DNA from: Pseudomonas pergaminensis
Lineage (GTDB): Bacteria > Pseudomonadota > Gammaproteobacteria > Pseudomonadales > Pseudomonadaceae
Assembly (NCBI RefSeq): GCF_024112395.2
Contig: NZ_CP078013.2
Coordinates: forward strand, 1,984,001-2,048,000
Length of the DNA: 64,000 nt
Direction of reading: 5' to 3'
Part shown: positions 1-7,465 of the stretch, piece after piece
How positions within the stretch are numbered: the stretch's first letter is position 1
Layout of the letters: every line of letters begins with the position of its first letter
Notes under the pieces: model-generated
The model's database searches: none
What the model saw: the letters and a program-made list of their open reading frames with translations, nothing else
Told to the model about the DNA's origin: nothing
Program-made: the position numbers and the translations under genes

Positions 1-1972
1 GATTGCCTTCGGCCATCACCCGCTGGTAATCGGCGTGGTACTGCGTCGCGTCGGTTTCGAGGGCGGTGCTCATCTGGATGGCGTTTTTGCCGATCACGTC
101 TTCGCGCTTGACGTCGAATACCTGCAAGTAGCTGTCATTGCAGGTCTGCAGCATGCCTTTACGATCACGTACGTAGATGGGGTGCGGGGTTTCATTGACC
201 AATGCCCGCATGAACTCGAACTGGTCATTAAGGGCCCGCTCGGCCATCTGGCGATGTTTGATCTGGCGACGCATGTAGGCGTTCCAGCTCAGGGAGACCA
301 ACAGTAAAAGCCCGGTGCCGATGATGATGCGAGCGATCAATTGGTGATAATTGCGCCAGTAGCTGTCGGAGGCGGCCGTGTAGCCACGCCAGCGACTGTT
401 GATCACGCCCAGCTCATCCGGGGCGATGCTCAGTAATGCCTTATCGAGAATCGAGCTGAGTTCGTTGGCACTGCGTGATGTAGCCAGTGCAAACGTCGCG
501 GGTAAGGTGCCGATACTGGTGCTGATCTGAAGTTTGTCCTGAAATACCTGGGACGACAGGAAGTAGTTGGCGACCACCAGCGAGTTGACCGCGCCTTCCA
601 CATGCCCTTGGGCCAGTAGCTCCGAGGCCTTGAAGGTGTCGCTGGCCTTTACCAGTTGGATCTCGGGAAAATCGCGGCGCAAGATCGATTCCAAAGGATT
701 GCCCTGGGTGATTGCCAGGCGCTTGCCGGCCAACTGCTCCAGGCTCGAGGGCGCGTCGGGCTCCTTGCGTGTCAGCATCACATAGGAGTTTTCCAGGTAG
801 GGTCGACTGAAGTTCAGTTGTGTTTCGCGTTCAGCGCTCGGCACGATTGCGCCGATGATGTCAGCCTTGCCGTCGTCTACCTGTTGGATCATTGCATTCA
901 CGTCACGCCCGCGCTGGATCTCGAAACGCAACCCGGTACGCAGGCGGACCAGTTCCAGCAGGTCGGCGGTGATGCCACGGAAGTTGCCGTCAGCGTCGAA
1001 GAACGTCAGGGGGGCGAAGGTTTCATTCACGATCACCTTGACTACCGGGTGCTCGTTCAGCCAGCGCTCCTCGCGTTGCGTCAGTTGCAGCTTCTGGTCG
1101 GTCAGCAAAATATCGCTGCCGGCGCTCCAGCGTTTGGTGATCGTTTCCCGCTCATTGGTGGGCACGGCCGACAGTACCGCATCGACGATACTCAAGAGCA
1201 TCCCTTGATGCTGGGGCATGGCAAAGCTGAACCCATAGGCCTCGTGTTTACCGAAGTTGGCCATGTGGATGTTTTTCAGGTAGCCCTTGTTGATCATGTA
1301 ATGGGTGGAAATGGTATCGCCGAGGAACACATCGGCCTGGTCGAATGCCACCGCGTTCAAGGCATTCTGATAAGAGGGATAGGCACGAATGATCGCTTCG
1401 GGGTACAGCTTTTCCACCTCGGCCAGCGGCAGGTAGTGGTAGACCAGGGCCAGCCGCATCCCGGCCATGCCATCCGTCAGGCTGCGGGTTTCTCCTTCGC
1501 GGGTGACCAGTACCGGCTGGTCGACGGCATAGGGTTCGGACAACGTGAGGTTGGGGTTTGCCGCCTCGAAGCCGTTCGAGGTGCCCAATAAATCAATATC
1601 GCCCGTTTCGAGGGCGCGGATGGCGGCCTCTCGGGTTGGGTAGCGCAAGACCTTTACCGGCAAGCCCACTGCCTTGGCCAACAGGCCGGCGTAGTCGGCT
1701 GTGAGCCCCTCATAGTCGCGACCACTGGAAGTCAGGTCGAACGGGGGGTAGTCAGGGGACGCGGCACCCAGCACCAGTTCGCGTTTGTTCTGCAGCCATT
1801 GGCGTTGCGCCTTGTTCAGGTGGGTTTCCAGTTGAACCGAGCCTGCGCGGCTCAACAAGGTGAGGTGTTCCGGGCCCGTTTGCTGGTTCGCGAGCACGGC
1901 GGTGCTGAAGCACAAACCGGCACTCAATGTAATCAGATAGTCCTTTATACGCCTGGGCATCCGCTTTCTCAC
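1..1972 (-). CDS. BvgS/EvgS-type sensor histidine kinase (5' part only)
   Basis: The gene runs off the left edge; about 657 codons are visible. The translation shows an N-terminal signal segment, then two tandem periplasmic solute-binding domains of the SBP_bac_3 type (first from about residue 60 with SPDYPPFDL, second from about residue 300 with FAPLTFFD). A membrane helix follows near residues 545-560 and then a PAS domain (ETPHPIYVRDRKG, FDVKREDVIG). This order is that of unorthodox BvgS-type kinases, whose kinase, receiver and HPt domains would lie outside the window. GTG at 1972 overlaps the stop of the response regulator (GTGA), so the pair is probably translationally coupled; ATG at 1960 is an alternative. 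The ligand cannot be told. Confidence 0.9.
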   Translation of the reverse strand, partial: MRKRMPRRIKDYLITLSAGLCFSTAVLANQQTGPEHLTLLSRAGSVQLETHLNKAQRQWLQNKRELVLGAASPDYPPFDLTSSGRDYEGLTADYAGLLAKAVGLPVKVLRYPTREAAIRALETGDIDLLGTSNGFEAANPNLTLSEPYAVDQPVLVTREGETRSLTDGMAGMRLALVYHYLPLAEVEKLYPEAIIRAYPSYQNALNAVAFDQADVFLGDTISTHYMINKGYLKNIHMANFGKHEAYGFSFAMPQHQGMLLSIVDAVLSAVPTNERETITKRWSAGSDILLTDQKLQLTQREERWLNEHPVVKVIVNETFAPLTFFDADGNFRGITADLLELVRLRTGLRFEIQRGRDVNAMIQQVDDGKADIIGAIVPSAERETQLNFSRPYLENSYVMLTRKEPDAPSSLEQLAGKRLAITQGNPLESILRRDFPEIQLVKASDTFKASELLAQGHVEGAVNSLVVANYFLSSQVFQDKLQISTSIGTLPATFALATSRSANELSSILDKALLSIAPDELGVINSRWRGYTAASDSYWRNYHQLIARIIIGTGLLLLVSLSWNAYMRRQIKHRQMAERALNDQFEFMRALVNETPHPIYVRDRKGMLQTCNDSYLQVFDVKREDVIGKNAIQMSTALETDATQYHADYQRVMAEGN

Positions 1973-2595
1973 ACTAGCGCGTTTCGTTTTGCCATCTCGA
2001 TAAGTTCTACCAAGGATTTGGCTTGAAGTTTCTGCATTAGCCTTTTTTTGTAAGTGCTTACTGTTTTGTTGCTCAAGAACATACCTTTGGCAATTTCCTT
2101 GTTGGTGCGGCCTTGTGCAAAAAGTTGCAATACCATGAGTTCCCGGTCGTTGACGGTCTTGAATAATTCAAGTTCCTGGGATTCCGCGCCATCGGCACCA
2201 TTGGCGGTCAATGCCTGGCTGGGGAAGTAGTTATAACCGGATAAAACTGCGCGGATAGCACTCAGCAATTCGCTGAGATCACCTTCCTTGCACACGTAGC
2301 CATCGGCGCCCGAGCGCATGCAGCGTGTGGCGAATAGCGTAGGAGACTGAGCTGTGAGGATCAGGGTTTTCATCTGTGTGTTCATTGCGTTGAATCGGCA
2401 GAGCACTTCCAGCCCGTCCAGCTTGGGGATGCTGATATCGAGGATAATCAGGTCCGGCAAGCACTCGCGGACCATTTGTATGGCGTCGCAACCGTTGTCC
2501 GTTTCACCCACCACTTTGTAGCCTTCGTGCTCCAACAGCATTCGAATGGCAAGCCGTATAACCGGGTGGTCATCGATAATAAAAACTGAGTTCAT
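1969..2595 (-). CDS. LuxR/NarL-family response regulator (BvgA/EvgA type)
   Basis: A 208-residue two-domain response regulator. The receiver domain starts at once (SVFIIDDHPVIR) and holds the phospho-acceptor Asp in LIILDISIPKLDG; the C-terminal helix-turn-helix is the LuxR type (ELMVLQLFAQGRTNKEIA, FLSNKTVSTYKKRL). I use ATG 2595 because the receiver fold begins right there and GGAA precedes it; the frame is open to 2631. It is the first gene of an operon with the BvgS-type kinase, so it is its likely phosphorelay partner. The targets are unknown. A single TTCCTACA, identical to an EvgA half-site, lies about 100 bases upstream (2694-2701). Confidence 0.93.
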   Translation of the reverse strand: MNSVFIIDDHPVIRLAIRMLLEHEGYKVVGETDNGCDAIQMVRECLPDLIILDISIPKLDGLEVLCRFNAMNTQMKTLILTAQSPTLFATRCMRSGADGYVCKEGDLSELLSAIRAVLSGYNYFPSQALTANGADGAESQELELFKTVNDRELMVLQLFAQGRTNKEIAKGMFLSNKTVSTYKKRLMQKLQAKSLVELIEMAKRNALV

Positions 2596-2844
2596 GATCA
2601 CATTCCGTGCAAGTGCAAATAAAGCGGGCACATTAGCTCAGAAGAGAAGGCAGGAGCATGAGCTTGGGCAGGAGTAGATATAAAACAGGAAAATTCCTAC
2701 ATTAAAAAAGGCAAAGGCCTACCAGTTGCTAAGGCATTGTGAAGCGATACAGCAGTGGATTTAAATTGAATAAGTTAAAAGCAGGTGGCCTGGAACTAAC
2801 TGGCACTGCATAGGCATCTTTTCCAGGTGGTAATGTTTAAAGTC

Positions 2845-3246
2845 CTACATCTTCAGCCTGAGTAATGGGCAGATCAAACGCGCAAGTTCGTCCTTGTTCA
2901 ACGGCTTGGATAAATAGCCAAGCAGCGGCAGACCGCGCTCCGCGGCTTGGGCGATCAGGCTGGCGAGTTCTGCCGCAGGCAATCCGCTCAGTAGGATGGC
3001 GGTGGTGGTGAAGCGTCGGCGATTGGCGATGTCAATCAGCTCGAGGCCCGGCAGGTCGGGCAGGCATTGGTCGCACAGGATGATGTCGAAGGGCGCCTCG
3101 GCCTTGGACATCAGGCAGATGGCCTGCTCGGCGTTTTCGGCGGTGGTCAGCCGTGCGAAGCCGAAGCTCCTGAGCAGGCACTGAGTGGCGAGGAGTTGAA
3201 AGGGATGATCCTCTACCAACAGGATACGGAGCGGGTAACTGGGCAT
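2845..3246 (-). CDS. Stand-alone receiver-domain response regulator
   Basis: A protein of about 133 residues with only a CheY-like receiver domain: acidic pocket in ILLVEDHPFQ, phospho-acceptor Asp in IILCDQCLPDLPG, Thr/Ser position in AILLSGLP, and the conserved Lys in GYLSKPLNKDE. There is no output domain. Start ATG 3246 is chosen; GTG 3255 and TTG 3267 are in frame upstream. It lies on the same strand 250 bases upstream of the BvgA-like regulator, so it may act in the same phosphorelay or as a phosphate sink. That link is inferred from position only. Confidence 0.85.
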   Translation of the reverse strand: MPSYPLRILLVEDHPFQLLATQCLLRSFGFARLTTAENAEQAICLMSKAEAPFDIILCDQCLPDLPGLELIDIANRRRFTTTAILLSGLPAAELASLIAQAAERGLPLLGYLSKPLNKDELARLICPLLRLKM

Positions 3247-3419
3247 TGGCTGCACACGATGAGTCAAGCGTCAATGGGGGGGGCGCGTAGGAACAGTTCG
3301 CCTGGGTCGCCCTGAGCGTGCGTGATTATTCATCGGGTGTTTGTGCGAATTCGATCAGGCCACTCTGTTCCCTTCGTAGGTCTATTCCTTTCAGGCAACA
3401 GGCAGCTTGATCGTGTTCG

Positions 3420-4751
3420 TTATTGAGGGCTGGAACGCCCGGTCATTTCCCGCGCCATTTCGGTGGCATAGCTGTCGGTCATGCCCGCGATAAAGTCGAT
3501 CATGCGCAGGAACGAGGCGTGCAGCGGCCACTGAGGGTTCGGTGCGTTGTTGCCCAGCAGGTCGAGAATGCGCCGGTTCTTGAACGACGGCGTACGCCCG
3601 CCGTGCTGCTCAAGGGCCGCACCGCAAAAGGCATTCAACAGGATTTCCAGGGTGGTGTAGGCGCCGATCTCATGCAGGGTCTTGCGCTTGTCCTGGAAGA
3701 TCTTTTTGCGCGCCATGTCCTTGGCATCCAGGACGCAGCGTTTGGCCGGGCCATGCATGTGCTCCACCAGATCGCCGGGCAGGGTGCCGGCCAGCAGGGC
3801 GTCCTGTTGCTCGACGAAGGCGCTTGCCGCCGCGTTGGTCAAATGCTCGATCGCCTTGCCGCGCAGGATCGCCAGTTTGCGTCGACGCGAGTCCTGGGCA
3901 CCGAGTTGGCGATAGGTCTGGGGCAGGTCATCGCCCACCAGGTTAAGCAGCAGCGACTCGACTTCGGCGTACTCCAGCAACTCCATTTCCAGGCCATCTT
4001 CCAGGTCGATCAGGGCATAGCAGATGTCGTCCGCCGCTTCCATCAGGTACACCAGCGGATGCCGCGCCCAGCGCTGTTCTTCGAGTTGCGGCAGGCCAAG
4101 CTTGTGGGCGATCTGCTCAAGGATCGGCAACTCGCTCTGGTAACAGCCGAACTTGTGTTTCTTATAGCCCAGGGAGTCCGCGTGGCGAGCGGTCCAAGGG
4201 TATTTCAGGTAAGTGCCCAAGGTCGCGTAGGTCAGCCGGGTACCGCCGTCGAACTGGTGGTATTCCAGCTGGGTGAGCACGCGAAAGCCCTGGGCGTTGC
4301 CTTCGAAGTTGAGGAAATCATTACGCTCGGCACTGCTCATGTCATCCAGCCAGCCGCGCCCTGCGGCCTGCTGGAACCAATGACGGATGGCATCTTCGCC
4401 GGAATGTCCGAACGGCGGGTTGCCGATGTCATGGGCCAGGCAGGCCGATTGCACCACCATGCCCAGGTCGCTCGGGTCGCACCAGTCGGGCAGGGCGCTG
4501 CGCAGGGTTTCGCCGACGCGCATGCCGAGGGAGCGTCCCACACAGCTGACTTCCAGGGAGTGGGTCAGGCGCGTGTGGATGTGGTCGTTGCTGGAGACCG
4601 GGTGCACTTGGGTCTTGCGCCCCAGGCGGCGGAATGCACCGGAGAAGATAATACGGTCATGGTCTTTGTGAAACGGGCTACGTCCCAGTTCTTCCGGGCT
4701 GTGCAGCGGCTTGCCAAGACGTTCGCGAGTCAGCAGGGTGGGCCAATCCAA
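3420..4751 (-). CDS. dgt: Deoxyguanosinetriphosphate triphosphohydrolase-like protein
   Basis: A 443-residue HD-superfamily hydrolase of the dGTPase family, which cleaves dNTPs, classically dGTP, to the nucleoside and triphosphate. Family marks are the N-terminal segment [14 protein letters not shown], the first metal His in RLTHSLEV (about residue 64) and [13 protein letters not shown] (about residue 106), where the HD pair lies. It is monocistronic in appearance. The start is TTG 4751, supported by a GGAG ribosome-binding site about nine bases upstream; the first residues ([13 protein letters not shown]) match the usual start of the family. Family members vary in substrate, so dGTP specificity is inferred. 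Confidence 0.93.
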   Translation of the reverse strand: MDWPTLLTRERLGKPLHSPEELGRSPFHKDHDRIIFSGAFRRLGRKTQVHPVSSNDHIHTRLTHSLEVSCVGRSLGMRVGETLRSALPDWCDPSDLGMVVQSACLAHDIGNPPFGHSGEDAIRHWFQQAAGRGWLDDMSSAERNDFLNFEGNAQGFRVLTQLEYHQFDGGTRLTYATLGTYLKYPWTARHADSLGYKKHKFGCYQSELPILEQIAHKLGLPQLEEQRWARHPLVYLMEAADDICYALIDLEDGLEMELLEYAEVESLLLNLVGDDLPQTYRQLGAQDSRRRKLAILRGKAIEHLTNAAASAFVEQQDALLAGTLPGDLVEHMHGPAKRCVLDAKDMARKKIFQDKRKTLHEIGAYTTLEILLNAFCGAALEQHGGRTPSFKNRRILDLLGNNAPNPQWPLHASFLRMIDFIAGMTDSYATEMAREMTGRSSPQ

Positions 4752-4822
4752 GGCGGGTACTCTCCGTGCGGTGAATGACCCTCCCAGCTTCCCGGTTCAG
4801 TGCCGCCTGGGCAAGCAAAAAT

Positions 4823-5986
4823 CTACAGCCCGACGGCGTCTATATCGATTAACAGCAAACGCTGACCGTTATTGAAGAATTGTCCGGCGGTGAGGCAGTA
4901 CTGGTTGGTGGTCGCGTCGCGGTAGGTCGAGGACAGGGTCAAGCGTCGCTCCTCCCACCCTTCGGCCAGCAGGTGATAGAAATACGGACGCCACGACCAG
5001 TTGTGGCCCAGGTAACGGCTGTCGGCTTGCCAGGCGTCCTGGCGCCATTCGAAGTTGGGCGTCAGTTGCGTGCCGTGTCGGTCGCACTGGTAGAAGCGCA
5101 GCAGCCAGGGAAAGGCCTGCAACGGCGGCAGCTGGTTCAGAGGCGCCTGTGCCTGGGCCCAGGTTTGCAGGATCTTCATCAGTTCGGCCAACTGCTGGCG
5201 CAGTTGCATAATGCGCCCGCGCTCAGCCAGTTTTTGCTGGACGTACGCGGTGCGCAATTGGGCGAAGCGCGGCACGAAGGCGTCGGTGGCGAACCATTCG
5301 AGCTGCGCCTGGGCGAACAGATAGCCCTGCACATAACGCGAGCCACACTCCAGGGCGAAGCTCAACTGCGCTTCGGTCTCCACGCCCTCGGCAATGATCC
5401 AGCACCCGGTCTTCTCCGCCATCTGCGCCAGCGCACGCACCACTTCGCTGCTTGGCCCGCCCCGAGCCGCGTCCTGAAACAAGCGCATGTCCAGCTTGAG
5501 AATGTCCGGCTGCAACGCCAGTACCCGATCGAGTTGGGAATAGCCGGCGCCAAAGTCGTCAATGGCGATGCGCGCACCAGCTTCGCGATAACGCACCACC
5601 ACGTCCGACAGGCGCTGGATGTCGCCACCCAGTTCGGTGATCTCGAACACAATGCGTCGCGGGTCGACGCCATGGCTGTGAATCTGCTTCAGGCTCGGCA
5701 GGGCTTGGCCCGGGCGCAGGCGGTTGATCCAGCGCGGCGAGATGTTCAGGCTCAGGAACCAGTCTTCGGGGGCTTCATGCAGGCGGCTCAGCGCATTGTC
5801 GCGCAACTGCCGGTCGAGACGGCGCAAGGCCACGCCTGGCGTGCGCGGGTCTGCGAACAATGGGCCCACGGACTGCAGGCGGCCGTCAGCCTGGCGCAGA
5901 CGGCCCAGGGCCTCGACGCCGGCGATGCGGCCGGTGGCGGTGTCGATAAACGGCTGGAAGCAGGCGAGCGGTTGCCCGTCGATCAC
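4823..5986 (-). CDS. EAL-domain c-di-GMP phosphodiesterase with C-terminal sensor-like domain
   Basis: A 387-residue protein. Residues 1 to about 245 form an EAL domain with the catalytic set present: VEALGRL (E25-A-L), NISPRW, EITELGGD, DDFGAGYS near residue 142, LKLD, EGVETEAQ and QGYLF. It is therefore likely active in hydrolysing c-di-GMP. Residues about 285-387 form a separate domain rich in aromatic residues (RPYFYHLLAEGW, TLSSTYRDA) that resembles PDC/Cache-type ligand-binding modules, unusually placed after the EAL domain and with no membrane helix. The start is GTG 5986, preceded by a perfect AAGGAGG. Nothing links it to its neighbours. Confidence 0.88.
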   Translation of the reverse strand: MIDGQPLACFQPFIDTATGRIAGVEALGRLRQADGRLQSVGPLFADPRTPGVALRRLDRQLRDNALSRLHEAPEDWFLSLNISPRWINRLRPGQALPSLKQIHSHGVDPRRIVFEITELGGDIQRLSDVVVRYREAGARIAIDDFGAGYSQLDRVLALQPDILKLDMRLFQDAARGGPSSEVVRALAQMAEKTGCWIIAEGVETEAQLSFALECGSRYVQGYLFAQAQLEWFATDAFVPRFAQLRTAYVQQKLAERGRIMQLRQQLAELMKILQTWAQAQAPLNQLPPLQAFPWLLRFYQCDRHGTQLTPNFEWRQDAWQADSRYLGHNWSWRPYFYHLLAEGWEERRLTLSSTYRDATTNQYCLTAGQFFNNGQRLLLIDIDAVGL

Positions 5987-6016
5987 GGGGCCTCCTTAAG
6001 AGAGGTGGCGAAAAAA

Positions 6017-6046
6017 GGCCCGGCCCTCGAAAACGAGGGCCGGGCC
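6017..6046 (-). terminator. Rho-independent terminator of the YqjD-like operon
   Basis: A 13-bp perfect stem (GGCCCGGCCCTCG with its complement) and an AAAA loop, followed on the minus strand by six U. It lies 33 bases after the stop of the last gene of the 7118-6079 operon and just before the EAL gene. Confidence 0.92.
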
Positions 6047-6078
6047 GATTCTGTTAGCAAGAATGCAGCCAGCCAGCC

Positions 6079-6420
6079 TCAACTTTTACGCGAAGTGCCC
6101 TGCATGGCCAGTTTGATCAGCGGGATCAAGCCGGCACCCAGGCGCACCAGGCGTGTCAGGCTACCGATACCGCCACCCTTGGCACCTTTGCCGGTGAAGA
6201 AACCCATCAGCGTCACGGCGGCCACGCCCCACAGCGGCGCGTGCTTGATGCCCAGGCCGTCCTGCCAGCTCTGCCCCATGGTGCGCACCTTGTTCAAAGG
6301 CAGCATCAATTGCTGGGACTCGTGGCGGATCTCCTGACGGTGCATTTCCATGCGCAGGCGAATCAGCGCCTTGCGCATTTCGCGCCGCGACGTGTTTTGA
6401 GGCATTTCAGTCATGCTCAT
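6079..6420 (-). CDS. Small conserved membrane-associated protein of the YqjD/YqjE operon
   Basis: A 113-residue basic protein. The N-terminal half is charged and probably helical (RREMRKALIRLRMEMHRQEIR). The C-terminal half has a Gly-rich hydrophobic stretch (LWGVAAVTLMGFFTG) and a second one (LGAGLIPLIKLAMQ). Its ATG overlaps the stop of the upstream YqjE-like gene (ATGA), so it is the third gene of one operon. By position it corresponds to yqjK of the enterobacterial yqjDEK set, but I see no clear sequence likeness, so the function is unknown; an envelope or stationary-phase role is a guess from context. Confidence 0.8.
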   Translation of the reverse strand: MSMTEMPQNTSRREMRKALIRLRMEMHRQEIRHESQQLMLPLNKVRTMGQSWQDGLGIKHAPLWGVAAVTLMGFFTGKGAKGGGIGSLTRLVRLGAGLIPLIKLAMQGTSRKS

Positions 6421-6800
6421 GGCAACAGGCGCTCCCGGTCGTTGGCCAGCTCTTCGAGGGTGGCGTGGAACGGCGTGGATTCATCGAACACCGCCGCTTT
6501 CAAGCGCACCCCGCAAAACGCTGCGGCCAGGGTGTAGAACACGCAGAGGCAGATGATCCCGGTCAGGCGATAGCCGGTGTCCCATACCAGGATCATCACC
6601 AGCGTCGACAGCCCCACCAGCAACAGCAGCGCAAACACCAGCGCCAGGCCGGCAAACAGCAGCAGGCTGACGGTGCGAGCCTTCTGTTCCTGCAATTCGA
6701 TGCCAAACAATTCGACGTGACTGTGCAGCAAGCCCAACACGGCCGCGCCCAGACGCCTAGAGGTTGTCCCTGTGGACGAGCCAGTTTCGCCGATAGACAT
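6417..6800 (-). CDS. YqjE-like inner-membrane protein (phage holin superfamily fold)
   Basis: A 127-residue protein with two long hydrophobic segments (about residues 46-72 and 78-100) and charged ends. This is the pattern of the YqjE/Phage_holin_3_6 family. It lies four bases after the ElaB/YqjD-like gene and overlaps the next gene, so the three are co-transcribed. The holin label is only a family name; there is no phage context. YqjE-type proteins are thought to sit in the inner membrane with YqjD. Confidence 0.85.
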   Translation of the reverse strand: MSIGETGSSTGTTSRRLGAAVLGLLHSHVELFGIELQEQKARTVSLLLFAGLALVFALLLLVGLSTLVMILVWDTGYRLTGIICLCVFYTLAAAFCGVRLKAAVFDESTPFHATLEELANDRERLLP

Positions 6801-6803
6801 GAT

Positions 6804-7118
6804 TTAGCGCCTTGTAGCCAGCAGGCCGATCAGAAAGCCCACGCCGGCGGCAATGCCGACCGACTGCCAAGGGTTGGCCTGCACGTAATCTTCAGTCGCG
6901 GTGACGGCCGCCTGGCCGCGTTCGCGCAGGGAATCTTCCGTCTGCTTGAGGGTTTCGCGGGCCTGGAGCAGGGTGTCGTGGATCTTGGCGCGCAGCTCAT
7001 CGGCCTGGTCACCAGCGAGCACTTTGGTGTCGTCCAGCAACCTTTCGGTATCAGTCACCAGGGTTTGAAAATCCGCCATCAGTATTTCTTGAGCAGTCTT
7101 TGCAGTTCTTCTGGCCAT
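6804..7118 (-). CDS. ElaB/YqjD/DUF883-family membrane-anchored protein
   Basis: A 104-residue protein: a long amphipathic, charged helical region (residues about 14-80) and one C-terminal transmembrane segment (VGIAAGVGFLIGLLATRR). This is the ElaB/YqjD/DUF883 layout, and the penultimate NPWQSVGIAAGVGFLIG matches the family signature. E. coli YqjD is tail-anchored in the inner membrane and binds ribosomes in stationary phase; whether this one does is inferred. It is the first gene of the minus-strand operon and lies divergent to the ammonium transporter. An internal Met at residue 14 (MADFQTLV) is an alternative start. Confidence 0.9.
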   Translation of the reverse strand: MARRTAKTAQEILMADFQTLVTDTERLLDDTKVLAGDQADELRAKIHDTLLQARETLKQTEDSLRERGQAAVTATEDYVQANPWQSVGIAAGVGFLIGLLATRR

Positions 7119-7161
7119 GGTTATCTCCGTGATTGGCTGATCGTGTACGTCTGTTTTCGAG

Positions 7162-7177
7162 TCACCGGCGTCGGTGA
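7162..7177. promoter_or_regulatory. Short dyad upstream of the sigma-54 promoter
   Basis: TCACCG and CGGTGA flank a four-base spacer (6-bp arms). It lies about 20 bases upstream of the -24 element of the amt promoter. It could be a regulator site, but it does not fit the NtrC consensus (GCAC-N-GTGC), so its role is open. Confidence 0.3.
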
Positions 7178-7195
7178 AGGTTCAGTTCAATTGTG

Positions 7196-7211
7196 TGGTA
7201 CAGCTTTTGCT
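7196..7211 (+). promoter_or_regulatory. Sigma-54 (RpoN) promoter of the ammonium transporter
   Basis: TGGTACAGCTTTTGCT fits the RpoN consensus TGGCAC-N5-TTGCW with one mismatch, and GG and GC are separated by the required ten bases. It predicts transcription from about 7220, giving a leader of about 245 bases. Nitrogen control through NtrC would be usual for an amt gene, but no good NtrC site was found next to it. Confidence 0.75.
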
Positions 7212-7221
7212 TTGCCTTGGT

Positions 7222-7243
7222 GCGCAGGCCCCTGGGCCTGCGC
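7222..7243 (+). repeat. Perfect hairpin at the predicted 5' end of the amt leader
   Basis: GCGCAGGCCC and GGGCCTGCGC form a 10-bp perfect stem with a two-base loop, at the start of the predicted sigma-54 transcript. No U-tract follows, so it is not a terminator. It could protect the 5' end or be an operator. Confidence 0.6.
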
Positions 7244-7344
7244 TGAATCCGGGCGGCCCTGGGCAATGCCTTGAAAAACCTTACCCTAAATAACTGAAAC
7301 TCGCGGAAAAACCCTGTCGGCAACGGCCTGTCGTGTTGATCGCT

Positions 7345-7433
7345 GCGCTAAAGCGGTTCACACCCTCTGAAAAGGGGTGGGACCGGTGGAGCCAATTTAG
7401 TGCGCGCAACCCCGGCTTGAACCGCTTTGGTGC
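7345..7433 (+). ncRNA. Structured leader element upstream of the ammonium transporter
   Basis: Bases 7345-7360 pair with 7418-7433 over 16 base pairs, two of them G-U, so the pairing holds at the RNA level. Inside, 7361-7366 pairs with 7374-7379 (CACCCT with GGGGTG) in direct stack on the outer stem, and 7383-7389 can pair with 7410-7415, giving a three-way junction. A T5 tract (7434-7438) follows directly. The transporter ATG is at 7466. I know no named RNA family that fits; a cis-acting riboswitch or attenuator is inferred. Confidence 0.5.
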
Positions 7434-7465
7434 TTTTTGCCTTTATTGCAGGCCTGCCAACCTCC

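Noticed and set aside
3423..4778. Long open frame of 451 codons on the plus strand opposite the dGTPase gene
   Set aside because: It is an antisense shadow caused by high third-position GC; the product has no domain and the minus strand holds a clear HD-family enzyme.
6417..6800. Phage holin, hence a prophage remnant
   Set aside because: Only the family name suggests phage; the gene is in a YqjD/YqjE-type operon and no phage genes are near.
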